Of a stretch of 64,000 bases of DNA, positions 42,431 through 50,359 are shown one piece after another. How positions within the stretch are numbered: position 1 is the first letter of the stretch; each line of letters starts with the position of its first letter. The notes under the pieces were generated by a model. It was given only the letters and a program-made list of their open reading frames with translations. It was not told the origin of the DNA and searched no databases. This DNA is from Hyphomicrobiales bacterium. GTDB lineage: Bacteria > Pseudomonadota > Alphaproteobacteria > Rhizobiales > Beijerinckiaceae. The DNA lies in NCBI GenBank assembly GCA_930633495.1, contig CAKNFJ010000001.1, forward strand, positions 496,001 to 560,000, in the 5' to 3' direction. A program made the translations under genes and the position numbers.

Positions 42431-44374
42431 ATGGTCGCTGAGAGTCCCGAAGACGAAATCATGATGAAGTCGGAGCTGGTGGCTGGGCTTTATGCGACGC
42501 CCGGCGCCATCGTCGTCGGCGCGGTCACGGTCACGGCGGTCATGCTGGCGGCCGGGCTCCTGACCGGCGGCGACCCGGTCTTCTACGCCATGGCCGTCGC
42601 CATGATCGCGATCGGCACCTTCCGCTCCCTCTCGCACCGGCACTACGCGTCCATCGACTTCGCCTCCGTCGGAGATCATGCGATCGACCGGCTGGAAGCC
42701 CGGGCGATGGTCGGCGCCTGGTCGACCGCCGCGCTGATCGCCGCCTTCGGCTCCTATACGATCCTGCGTTACGATCATCAGCCGGTCGCCGTTCTCGCGG
42801 TCGCGCAAACGATCGGCTATCTCGCCGGAATATCGGGGCGCAACAGCTCCCGCCCGCTCGTTGCCCGGGTCCAGGTGCTGCTGGCCTCGGTGCCTTTCGC
42901 GCTGGCCCTGATCTGGACACGCGATCCCGCCTATGTCGTGATCGCGCTGTCGGTGGCGCTGACCACCGTGCTGGCCTTTTCCAGCGCGCGCGTGATTCAC
43001 CAGATCTTCGTGTCCCAGCTGCGCTCGATGCGGGAGCTGGAGAACCTCGCCGTCAACGACACGATCACCAGCCTCTACAACAGGCGCGGCTTCATGCGCT
43101 CCATCCGTGCGATGTCCGAAGACAATCGGCCGGTGACCCTGATCTCGATCGACATCGACCGCTTCAAGGGCATCAACGACAGCCTCGGCCATGATGTCGG
43201 CGACGCGCTGCTGAGGGCCGTGAGCAAGACTCTGATCGGCGAGCTCGACAGCCGGGACGTCGCCGCGCGCACCGGCGGCGACGAGTTCATGATCGCGACC
43301 ACCCGCAATGCCGAGGAGGCGGAAGCCCTGGCCGCCCGGCTGGTGATGATGCTCGCAAGCCAGCGCATCGTCGGCGGGCGCCATATCACAGCGACCGCCA
43401 GCCTGGGAATCGCGCCGGCCGGTTGCGCGCCTTCGATCGACGAGGCGCTGAAATGCGTCGACATCGCGCTCTATCGCGCCAAACTCGACGGAAGGAACCG
43501 CTTCGTCATGTACAACGCCGCCCTGCGCGACGAGCACGAGGGCAGCCTGGCGCTCGAAACCGAATTGCGCGAGGGACTGCGCCGCGGCGAGTTCGAACTC
43601 CACTACCAGCCGATCTGCGACCCGCGCTCGGGCAATGTGATGCTCGCCGAGGCGCTTCTGCGCTGGCGGCATCCGCAGCGCGGGATGGTGAGCCCGGCGC
43701 TCTTCATTCCCCTGGCCGAGCGGACCGGGCTGATCACCGTCCTGGGCTCGTGGGTTGTCGGGGAAGCCATCAAGACGGCCCTGTCGTGGCCGCGCGACGT
43801 CGGCGTCAGCGTCAACGTCTCGGCCCGTCAGTTCGACCGCGGGCACGATCTCGTCGGCGCCGTCGAGGCCCTGATCCGGATGAGCGGCATCGCGCCCGAG
43901 CGCCTGACCATCGAGATCACCGAGAGCTCGCTGATCGACGACCCCGATCTCGTCGTGTCGCGGCTCGTCGCGCTACGCGGCCTTGGCGTACGGATCGCCC
44001 TCGACGACTTCGGCACCGGCTATTCCTCGCTGAGCTATCTGGCGCGCCTGCCGATCGACACGATCAAGATCGACCAGGCCTTCGCCCGCGAGCTGGGCGT
44101 CTCGCGCAAGGCCGATTCGCTGATGAACGCGATCGCCCAGCTCGCCCGCGACCTGGAATTGCGCCTGATCGTGGAGGGCGTGGAAACCGAAGAGCAGCTC
44201 AAGATCATCAAGAAGCACGCCGTCCACGGCATTCAGGGTTTTGTTTACGCTCGGCCGATGACAGCGGACGAATTGCTGCCCATGATCGAGTCTCGTGTGG
44301 CGACGGGACGGACGGGGGCAGCACGCTCACGCTCCGGCTGGCGCAAGTCGGATCGCTTCAGCCAGGTCGTCTGA
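42431..44374 (+). CDS. Membrane GGDEF/EAL bifunctional diguanylate cyclase/phosphodiesterase
   Basis: Cyclic-di-GMP turnover protein of 647 residues. About five hydrophobic segments span residues 18-190. The GGDEF domain (about 205-360) has an intact RTGGDEFM active site and DIDRFKGINDSLGHDVGD. The EAL domain (about 375-620) has AEALLRWRHP, VSVNVSARQF, ITESSLIDD, ALDDFGTGYSS, TIKIDQAF and VEGVETEEQL, so the catalytic residues of both halves appear present. No PAS or other sensor is visible apart from the membrane region. A carbamoyltransferase homologue starts 40 bases downstream on the same strand. Confidence 0.94.
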   Translation: MVAESPEDEIMMKSELVAGLYATPGAIVVGAVTVTAVMLAAGLLTGGDPVFYAMAVAMIAIGTFRSLSHRHYASIDFASVGDHAIDRLEARAMVGAWSTAALIAAFGSYTILRYDHQPVAVLAVAQTIGYLAGISGRNSSRPLVARVQVLLASVPFALALIWTRDPAYVVIALSVALTTVLAFSSARVIHQIFVSQLRSMRELENLAVNDTITSLYNRRGFMRSIRAMSEDNRPVTLISIDIDRFKGINDSLGHDVGDALLRAVSKTLIGELDSRDVAARTGGDEFMIATTRNAEEAEALAARLVMMLASQRIVGGRHITATASLGIAPAGCAPSIDEALKCVDIALYRAKLDGRNRFVMYNAALRDEHEGSLALETELREGLRRGEFELHYQPICDPRSGNVMLAEALLRWRHPQRGMVSPALFIPLAERTGLITVLGSWVVGEAIKTALSWPRDVGVSVNVSARQFDRGHDLVGAVEALIRMSGIAPERLTIEITESSLIDDPDLVVSRLVALRGLGVRIALDDFGTGYSSLSYLARLPIDTIKIDQAFARELGVSRKADSLMNAIAQLARDLELRLIVEGVETEEQLKIIKKHAVHGIQGFVYARPMTADELLPMIESRVATGRTGAARSRSGWRKSDRFSQVV

Positions 44375-44414
44375 AACGCTCCGGCCGCGACGCCCGCGCG
44401 AGCCGGAGACCTTG

Positions 44415-45455
44415 ATGCAGCGCCCGAACTACCCGAGCGGGAAGGATCTGCTGAGCGCCGACGCCGTTTCGCGCTTCGACCTGGACGACATCATCGCGCG
44501 CGCCGAAAGGCATCTGCGCGCGGAGGAGATGGAGAAGGCCGGGCTTCCCGCGCCCGAGGAGCCGCCCTCGCCCCGCCGGCGGCCGAAAGTCATCGCCACC
44601 CTATTCGACCAGCGCAGCACGCGCACGCGGCTCGGCTTCCAGTCTGCGGCGGCGCGGCTCGGCCACCAGTCGATCGACGCCTACGACACCGATCGCAGCC
44701 GCATGGGCAGCAGCACGGGCGAATCGATCGAGGACCATATCCATACCGTCGAGCTCTACAGCGACCTGCTCGTGGTCCGCTCGCACCGGGAGGACATGCC
44801 GTACCGCGTCGGGCGGCTGAGCTATCTGCCAGTCATCAATGCCGGCAACGGCGCCGACGAGCATCCGACCCAGGCCCTGATCGACATCTTCGCCATCCGG
44901 CAGATGCGCGGCGAGCTCGAAACGCTCAGCATCGCGCTTTCGAGCGATACGCGCGCCCGCTTCGCCGTCTCCTTCGTGAAGATGCTGAGCCTGAGCCCGC
45001 CGAAGCGCTTCACCCTGTGCTGCCTCCCGGGCGTGCCGATCAATCCGCCGATGCGGGAGGCGATGACGATCCTCGCCAATTCGGGCAGCACCGTCGGCGT
45101 GGTCCATGACGTTCGCCAGACGCTGGACCACGACGTGCTGAGCATCCAGATGCAGGATATGAGCCGGTTCGCGCATGCGTCGCTCGGCAGCGAGGCCATC
45201 GACAAGGAGAGGGAAAGCGAGCCCTTCACCCTGACCGCCCGCAAGATCCTCGATGCCCGGTCGGACACCCTGATCCTGAATCCGCTGCCGCGCTTCTCCG
45301 AGCTCGACACCTCCTGCGACGACCTGCCGAATGCCGGCTATTTCCGGCAGGTCCAGCTCTCGGTGCCGATGCGGATGGCCATTCTCGAACGCATGCTGTC
45401 GGGCATCCCATGGACGGGACAGACCGATGCCTTCCGCGTTCCTTCGGGCGCGTGA
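44415..45455 (+). CDS. Atypical aspartate carbamoyltransferase-like protein
   Basis: A 346-residue protein of the aspartate/ornithine carbamoyltransferase family. Carbamoyl-phosphate motif FDQRSTRTRLGFQSAAARLG and the ATCase-like INAGNGADEHPTQALIDIFAI are intact. Differences from canonical PyrB are clear: the 80s loop has RMGSSTGES where PyrB has two Lys (KKGE), and the aspartate-binding RVQKER stretch is not recognisable. The loop HPLPR is changed to NPLPRFSEL. The N-terminus has a 40-residue extension rich in charged residues. It is probably not the housekeeping pyrB; a different second substrate or a regulatory role is possible. It may be co-transcribed with the GGDEF/EAL gene. Confidence 0.75.
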   Translation: MQRPNYPSGKDLLSADAVSRFDLDDIIARAERHLRAEEMEKAGLPAPEEPPSPRRRPKVIATLFDQRSTRTRLGFQSAAARLGHQSIDAYDTDRSRMGSSTGESIEDHIHTVELYSDLLVVRSHREDMPYRVGRLSYLPVINAGNGADEHPTQALIDIFAIRQMRGELETLSIALSSDTRARFAVSFVKMLSLSPPKRFTLCCLPGVPINPPMREAMTILANSGSTVGVVHDVRQTLDHDVLSIQMQDMSRFAHASLGSEAIDKERESEPFTLTARKILDARSDTLILNPLPRFSELDTSCDDLPNAGYFRQVQLSVPMRMAILERMLSGIPWTGQTDAFRVPSGA

Positions 45456-45548
45456 GCACGCATCCGGCTCGAAGGAGCGTTCACGACGGGACCGCGGCGT
45501 CGGCTTTCCCAAAAGCCGCGCCCCACTATCCGGGCCGTTTCCCTGAAA

Positions 45549-46286
45549 TCAGGGAGCGATCTCGAAAACCACGTTGACCTGGGTGCGATAGCTGTTCTCG
45601 CCGCTCGCCATCGGAACCGAAGCGTCGCTCGCCGCCATCCGCATCGGCGCGCCATAGGGCATCGGGCGCGACAGGCCCGACTGCTCCTCGATCTCGAGAA
45701 TCCTGCCGAGCCTGATATCGGCGGCCTCGGCCAGGGTCTTGGCCCGGGCAATGGCATCGGCGACGGCCAGCTTGCGCGCCTCGGTCAGCGTCGGCTTGAG
45801 ATCGTCCTTCGCGAAGACGATGCCGCCGCCCTGGTTGACGCCGAGGCTCACCGCCTTGTCGAGAATCGCGCCGGCCTCGGCCAGCTTGCGGACGCGGACC
45901 GTCAGGGCGTTGCTGACGGTGTAGCCGGTGATCTTCGGCTCGTTATTGCGATCCTTGCCGGGCTGCGCGAAGCGCGGCTGGATGCTCAAGCCCGAGGTCT
46001 GCAGGTCGCGCTCGGCGATGCCGGCCTCCTTGAGCGCGGTGAGCACCTGCTTCATCGCGTCGTTGGCGGCGGTCAGCGCCGCGCGTGCCGTTTCGCCCTC
46101 GCGCAGCACGCTGAGGTTGAGGATCGCCATGTCGGGCGCAACCGAAACCTCCCCCTCGCCGGTCACGCTGATGCGCGGCGGCTGCTGTGCGGGCGAGTTC
46201 TGCTGGGCCATCGCGGGGGCCGCGAGCAGAGCGGCAGCGCCGAAGAGCACGGTTCCGGCCAGAGCGACGGCAAGGCGGTTCGACAT
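45549..46286 (-). CDS. SIMPL domain-containing exported protein (DUF541)
   Basis: About 245 residues: signal peptide (MSNRLAVALAGTVLFGAAAL, ending APAMAQ), then a SIMPL/DUF541 domain with RISVTGEGEVSVAPDMAIL near residue 40. NDAMKQVLTALKEAGIAERD and ITGYTVSNALTVRVRKL follow, then KLAVADAIARAKTLAEAADI. The family (E. coli YggE, Brucella BP26) forms ring-shaped periplasmic oligomers linked to oxidative-stress defence; the precise function is unknown. Start chosen for AGGAGA upstream and the signal peptide. Confidence 0.92.
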   Translation of the reverse strand: MSNRLAVALAGTVLFGAAALLAAPAMAQQNSPAQQPPRISVTGEGEVSVAPDMAILNLSVLREGETARAALTAANDAMKQVLTALKEAGIAERDLQTSGLSIQPRFAQPGKDRNNEPKITGYTVSNALTVRVRKLAEAGAILDKAVSLGVNQGGGIVFAKDDLKPTLTEARKLAVADAIARAKTLAEAADIRLGRILEIEEQSGLSRPMPYGAPMRMAASDASVPMASGENSYRTQVNVVFEIAP

Positions 46287-46398
46287 GATGTCTCCTGATT
46301 CAGCCCGGCCTTGATCGGCCGGCGCATCATCCGAGCAGGGACATCTTGTCGAAATTATCACGGCGCGGCCGGATGCCCGGCCGCTGTCGCGATGCCGC

Positions 46399-48087
46399 CT
46401 ATTCCTCTACGAGGCGGCGGGCGATGACCTGCGCCTGGATCTCGGCGGCGCCCTCGAAGATGTTGAGGATGCGGGCGTCGCAGAGCACGCGGCTCACCGG
46501 ATATTCCAGCGCGAAACCGTTGCCGCCATGGATCTGCAGGGCGTTGTCGGCCGCCGCCCAGGCGACGCGGGCGCCCAGCAGCTTGGCCATGCCGGCTTCG
46601 AGATCGCAGCGGCGCTCGGCATCCTTCTCGCGGGCGGCGAAATAGGTGAGCTGACGCGCGATCAGGATCTCGGCCGCCATCATCGCGAGCTTGTCGGCGA
46701 CGCGCGGGAAGGCGATCAGCGGCTTGCCGAACTGGATGCGCTCCTGCGCATAGCGCAAGCCGAGATCGAAGGCCGACTGCGCCACGCCGATGGCGCGGGC
46801 AGCCGTCTGGATGCGCGCGGCCTCGAAGGTCTGCATGAGCTGCTTGAAGCCCTGCCCCGGCACGCCGCCGAGCAGGTTCTCACCCTTGACCTCGAACCCG
46901 TCGAAGGCGAGCTCGTATTCCTTCATGCCGCGATAGCCGAGCACCTCGATCTCGCCACCGGTCAAGCCCTCGACCGGGAAAGGCTCCGCATCGGTGCCGC
47001 GCGGCTTTTCCGCGATCAGCATGGAGAGCCCCTTGTAGCCGGGCTCCGACGCATCCGTCCGCACGAGCAACGTCATGATGTCCGCACGCACCGGATGGGT
47101 GATCCAGGTCTTGTTGCCATAGACCTTCCAGACGGCCCCGGGCCCCTCGCCTTCCTGCACCGCCTTGGTGCGCAGCGAGGCAAGGTCGGAGCCGGTATTC
47201 GGCTCGGTGAAGACGGCGGTGGGCAGAACCTCGCCGGAGGCGATCTTCGGCAGCCAATGCTGCTTCTGTGCGTCGGTGCCGCCGCAGAGGATGAGTTCGG
47301 CCGCGATCTCCGAGCGGGTGCCGAGCGAGCCGACGCCGATATAGCCGCGCGACAGCTCCTCCGAGACGACGCACATCGAGACCTTCGACAGCCCCATGCC
47401 GCCGAACTCCTCGGGAATGGTGAGGCCGAAGACGCCGAGCTCGGCCATCTTCTCGACGACCGGCAAGGGGATGTACTCGTTCGCCAGGTGCCATTCATGC
47501 GCGTGAGGCGTCACCTCGGCCGAGCAGAAGCGGCGCATCTCGGAACGGATCGCCTCCAGCGTCTCGTCGAGGCCAGGATCGCCGACGCTGTGCGAACCAT
47601 CGCTCTGGCTGAACAGGGCGACGAAGCGGGCGCGGTTCTCGGGCGTATTGCCCTCCGCGATCAGCGCCTCGGCCGCCTCGGTGCAGGCGGCGGCTACAGC
47701 CTTCTGCGAGAGGCCGAGCGCCGGCAGGCGCAGAATCTCGCCCTGGCTCATCGGGATGCCGCCGAAGATCTGGGCGGCGTATTCGCCGGCGCCGATCCGC
47801 AGCGCGTAATCCTCGACCGCGCCGTAGCGCCCCTCGCCCTGGAGACGCTCGCCATACGCCTTGAGCTCGCGCAGCGCCGTGACATAGGTCGCGAGCCAGG
47901 ACAGGCCATGGGCGGCGTGCTGCTCCGCCTCGAGCCGCGAGGACGAAATCCGGCCGTCGACGAGGACCTTCTGCCGCACTGCGGCAACCGCTTCCTGAAA
48001 CAGCGTCTCGAAACCCGGCAATGCGGCTGCGATCAGCTCGACCGCGCTGGCCCGATGCTCCTGTTTGACGGCGGTATTGGCGCCCAT
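46399..48087 (-). CDS. mcd: (2S)-Methylsuccinyl-CoA dehydrogenase
   Basis: FAD-dependent acyl-CoA dehydrogenase of 562 residues that oxidises (2S)-methylsuccinyl-CoA to mesaconyl-CoA in the ethylmalonyl-CoA pathway. It carries the roughly 150-residue N-terminal helical extension that distinguishes Mcd from ordinary 380-residue acyl-CoA dehydrogenases. The core follows with IPEEFGGMGLSKVSMCVVSE, AVFTEPNTGSDLASL, GNKTWITHPVRADIM and the C-terminal QIHGGNGFALEYPVSRVLCD. The assignment is strengthened by ccr only 2.3 kb away on the same strand. Start preceded by GGAGG. Confidence 0.9.
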   Translation of the reverse strand: MGANTAVKQEHRASAVELIAAALPGFETLFQEAVAAVRQKVLVDGRISSSRLEAEQHAAHGLSWLATYVTALRELKAYGERLQGEGRYGAVEDYALRIGAGEYAAQIFGGIPMSQGEILRLPALGLSQKAVAAACTEAAEALIAEGNTPENRARFVALFSQSDGSHSVGDPGLDETLEAIRSEMRRFCSAEVTPHAHEWHLANEYIPLPVVEKMAELGVFGLTIPEEFGGMGLSKVSMCVVSEELSRGYIGVGSLGTRSEIAAELILCGGTDAQKQHWLPKIASGEVLPTAVFTEPNTGSDLASLRTKAVQEGEGPGAVWKVYGNKTWITHPVRADIMTLLVRTDASEPGYKGLSMLIAEKPRGTDAEPFPVEGLTGGEIEVLGYRGMKEYELAFDGFEVKGENLLGGVPGQGFKQLMQTFEAARIQTAARAIGVAQSAFDLGLRYAQERIQFGKPLIAFPRVADKLAMMAAEILIARQLTYFAAREKDAERRCDLEAGMAKLLGARVAWAAADNALQIHGGNGFALEYPVSRVLCDARILNIFEGAAEIQAQVIARRLVEE

Positions 48088-48201
48088 GCTCTCGACCTCC
48101 CTTTGTTGCGACGCAGCATAAGGGGAGTTCCGCCGAAACCGAAACCCTTCTTTTTGAGAAGATGCGGGATTGTACCCCGTTCGCCGGCCAGGAGAGCGGG
48201 C

Positions 48202-49080
48202 CTATTTCCGGCTGGCGAGAGCCACGCCGACAATGGTGACAGCCATGCCTGCGATCTGGAGTGGCGTCAGCGTCTCGCCGAAGAGCAGCCAGGCTTCGAC
48301 GGCCACCAGCGCCGGCACGAGGTAGAGGAAGGTGACGATGCGCGAAACCTCGCCCCGCCGCAGCATGAAGAAGTAAAGCCCGATGCCGCCGAGAGAGAGG
48401 ACGACGGACGACCATGCCAGCACGAGCCACATGGTCAGGTTCCACTCGATCCGCATCGGCTCCAGCACGAAGGCGAAAGGCAGCAGGACGAGAGACGCGG
48501 CGACATACTGGATCGCCGTCACCGTGCGCAGATCGCCCGAAACATGCGCCTTCTGGTAGAAGGAGCCGAAGGTCACGGAGAACATGCCGGCCACATTGAT
48601 CAGGATCGGCCCCAGTATGCCCCAGAGCGCCGCCGCCTCCAGACCGGCGAGTTGCGGCTGCAGCACCAGCGCGATGCCCGCGAAGCCACAGAGGATGCCG
48701 GCCCAGCGAATCCCGGAGATACGCTCCCCCACCATGAGCGGAGCGAAAAGTGCCGTCAGAACCGGCTGAAGCCCCGCGATCAGCCCGGATATGCCCGCCG
48801 GCAGACCGTGGCGGACCGCCCACCAGACGCCGCCGAGATAGATGCCGTGCAGGAGAATGCCGGAGACCGCCGCATCGCGGAGTCCGCGCCGGTCGCGCGG
48901 CCACGGTGCGCCCGTCACGAGCGCGAGCAGCGTCACGATGACGGCGGCGCTGCCGAAGCGGACGACCAGAAAGGTGAGCGCATCGGCATAGCGCGCCGAA
49001 TAGCCGGCCACCACCCAGCCCGTCGACCACAGGAAGGTAAAAACCAGCGGTATGGCGCGCAGGACGACAGGCGAGGACAT
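48202..49080 (-). CDS. DMT superfamily transporter (EamA domain)
   Basis: A 292-residue inner-membrane protein with ten predicted spans in two EamA repeats (about 5-135 and 150-290). Typical segments are FLWSTGWVVAGYSARYADAL, GLIAGLQPVLTALFAPLMVG and VPALVAVEAWLLFGETLTPL. Family members export amino acids, nucleotides or other metabolites; the substrate is unknown. Located between a GST gene and mcd on the same strand, with a 114-base gap to mcd. Confidence 0.9.
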   Translation of the reverse strand: MSSPVVLRAIPLVFTFLWSTGWVVAGYSARYADALTFLVVRFGSAAVIVTLLALVTGAPWPRDRRGLRDAAVSGILLHGIYLGGVWWAVRHGLPAGISGLIAGLQPVLTALFAPLMVGERISGIRWAGILCGFAGIALVLQPQLAGLEAAALWGILGPILINVAGMFSVTFGSFYQKAHVSGDLRTVTAIQYVAASLVLLPFAFVLEPMRIEWNLTMWLVLAWSSVVLSLGGIGLYFFMLRRGEVSRIVTFLYLVPALVAVEAWLLFGETLTPLQIAGMAVTIVGVALASRK

Positions 49081-49183
49081 CGGGACATCAAAAAGCGGGT
49101 TCGACAGCCTCTAGCCCCGTTCCGCGCGGCGCAACAGGCCGTGAACGCGCCGGCCTCATGCACCAGCCGGGCGGATGCGGCGT

Positions 49184-49843
49184 TCAGTCCCGATCGGGAG
49201 CGCCCGGCGGAAAGTAACCGCGATAGGGCCGCGCCTCGTCGACGGTGCGGGCGACGGAGGGGCGCTCCAGCAGGCGTGCGCGATAGGCACGGGCATGGCC
49301 GAAGGCGCTATCGATCCGATGAACCCAGTCGGCATAGAACAGCGATGGGGCAGCGGCGCAATCGGCCAGGGTGAAATCGTCGCCGCAGGCCCAGCGGCGC
49401 TCCGCGATCGCTCCGTCGAGCCAGCGATAGGCAATGTCGAGCTGCTCGCGCGCCTGCGCCACGCCATATGGATCGCGCTCGCCTGCCGGCCGCAGATGGT
49501 CGAGCACGATCTTCTGCATCGGCGTCATGACATAGTTGTCGAAGAAGCGATCCATCATCCGGATTTCGAGCGCCGCCTTCGGATCGGCCGGCAGCAGCCG
49601 CACCGGGCCGGGGTGACACAGCCCGAGATACTCGACGATGACGCTCGACTCGAACACCGGCCGCCCGTCATCGACGAGGACGGGCATGCGCTTCAGCGGC
49701 CACAGCACGGCCCATTCGGCCCCGGCGGCTGGGTCTTCAGGGCCGAGCTGGCGATAGGTGAACGCCGTGCCGTTCTCGTAGAGGGCAATCAGCACCTTCT
49801 GGCAGTAGGACGAGAACGGGTGGGCATAGAGCGTCAGCGGCAC
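49184..49843 (-). CDS. Glutathione S-transferase family protein
   Basis: A 219-residue GST. The N-terminal thioredoxin-like domain has PLTLYAHPFSSYCQKVLIAL (active Ser near residue 11 and a nearby Cys) and PLKRMPVLVDDGRPVFESSV. The C-terminal helical domain has RRWACGDDFTLADCAAAPSL. Translation is predicted from a GTG at 49843, because GAGGAGG lies just upstream and the product begins at the first GST strand; the longer ATG frame reads through a hairpin and is unlikely. An 11-bp-stem hairpin directly precedes the ribosome site. Confidence 0.87.
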   Translation of the reverse strand: MPLTLYAHPFSSYCQKVLIALYENGTAFTYRQLGPEDPAAGAEWAVLWPLKRMPVLVDDGRPVFESSVIVEYLGLCHPGPVRLLPADPKAALEIRMMDRFFDNYVMTPMQKIVLDHLRPAGERDPYGVAQAREQLDIAYRWLDGAIAERRWACGDDFTLADCAAAPSLFYADWVHRIDSAFGHARAYRARLLERPSVARTVDEARPYRGYFPPGAPDRD

Positions 49844-49853
49844 GGCTTCCTCC

Positions 49854-49880
49854 TCACCGATTGCACTTCGCAATCGGTGA
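49854..49880 (-). promoter_or_regulatory. Perfect 11-bp-stem hairpin just upstream of the GST ribosome site
   Basis: TCACCGATTGC and GCAATCGGTGA flank a five-base loop. On the minus strand the hairpin ends right at the GAGGAGG ribosome site of the GST gene. It could be a repressor operator or a translation-control stem; the sequence does not decide. Confidence 0.45.
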
Positions 49881-50074
49881 ATAGAAAAACCGATTTTCTT
49901 TTGCAAGCGGTTTATGTCGTCGCTGGGCCGGGACATGAGCCGTCGAGGCATTCCAGCCTCGTCACGCTCGCCCTTGTGGCGCGGCTGTCCAGCTCATTGC
50001 GGACACCGCGTCGAACAACACGCCGGATCGCGGCTTGCCCAGCAGATGATGGCCAACGGGACAGGCGCGGGACC

Positions 50075-50220
50075 CCCCTCCCCCTTGCGGGGAGGGGCAG
50101 GGGTGGGGGTCGTAAAGCCGGACCTCCGCCTCGGTCCTTATGCGTCCCGCTTCTGCAAGCGACCGCGCACCCGGTCGTTCGCCCCCCCATCCCCATGCCC
50201 TTCCCCACAAGGGGGAAGGG
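50075..50220. repeat. 146-bp hairpin-ended element, family B copy 3
   Basis: Left CCCCTCCCCCTTGCGGGGAG then GGGGTGGGGGTCGTAAAG, right ATGCCCTTCCCCACAAGGGG. The left part shares GGGGTGGGGGTCGTAAAG with the copy at 32742. It lies between ccr and the GST gene, both on the minus strand. Confidence 0.85.
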
Positions 50221-50359
50221 AGGAGGTTGTATCGGCAGACACTCGCTCAAACGAACCAGACAGCCGTATCCTTGCGGCGAGCATCCATGACTTGCGCCGC
50301 CTTCGATAGACGAAGACATCGATGGGCGGGGCAAGCCGGGCCGTCGACGGCAGCCCGCT

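Larger units (their letters stand above)
49844..50359. other. 516-bp intergenic region between ccr and the GST gene
   Basis: Contains the hairpin at 49854-49880 and the family B repeat at 50075-50220, listed separately. Bases 49881-50074 and 50221-50359 show no supported gene and no recognisable terminator after ccr. Confidence 0.6.

Noticed and set aside
41282-43846. 854-residue minus-strand open frame spanning cpdB and the GGDEF/EAL gene
   Set aside because: It crosses two well-supported genes and an intergenic gap and shows no domain.
44415-45455. Calling the carbamoyltransferase homologue pyrB
   Set aside because: Key aspartate-site and 80s-loop residues differ and no pyrC or pyrR-type neighbour is present, so no symbol was given.
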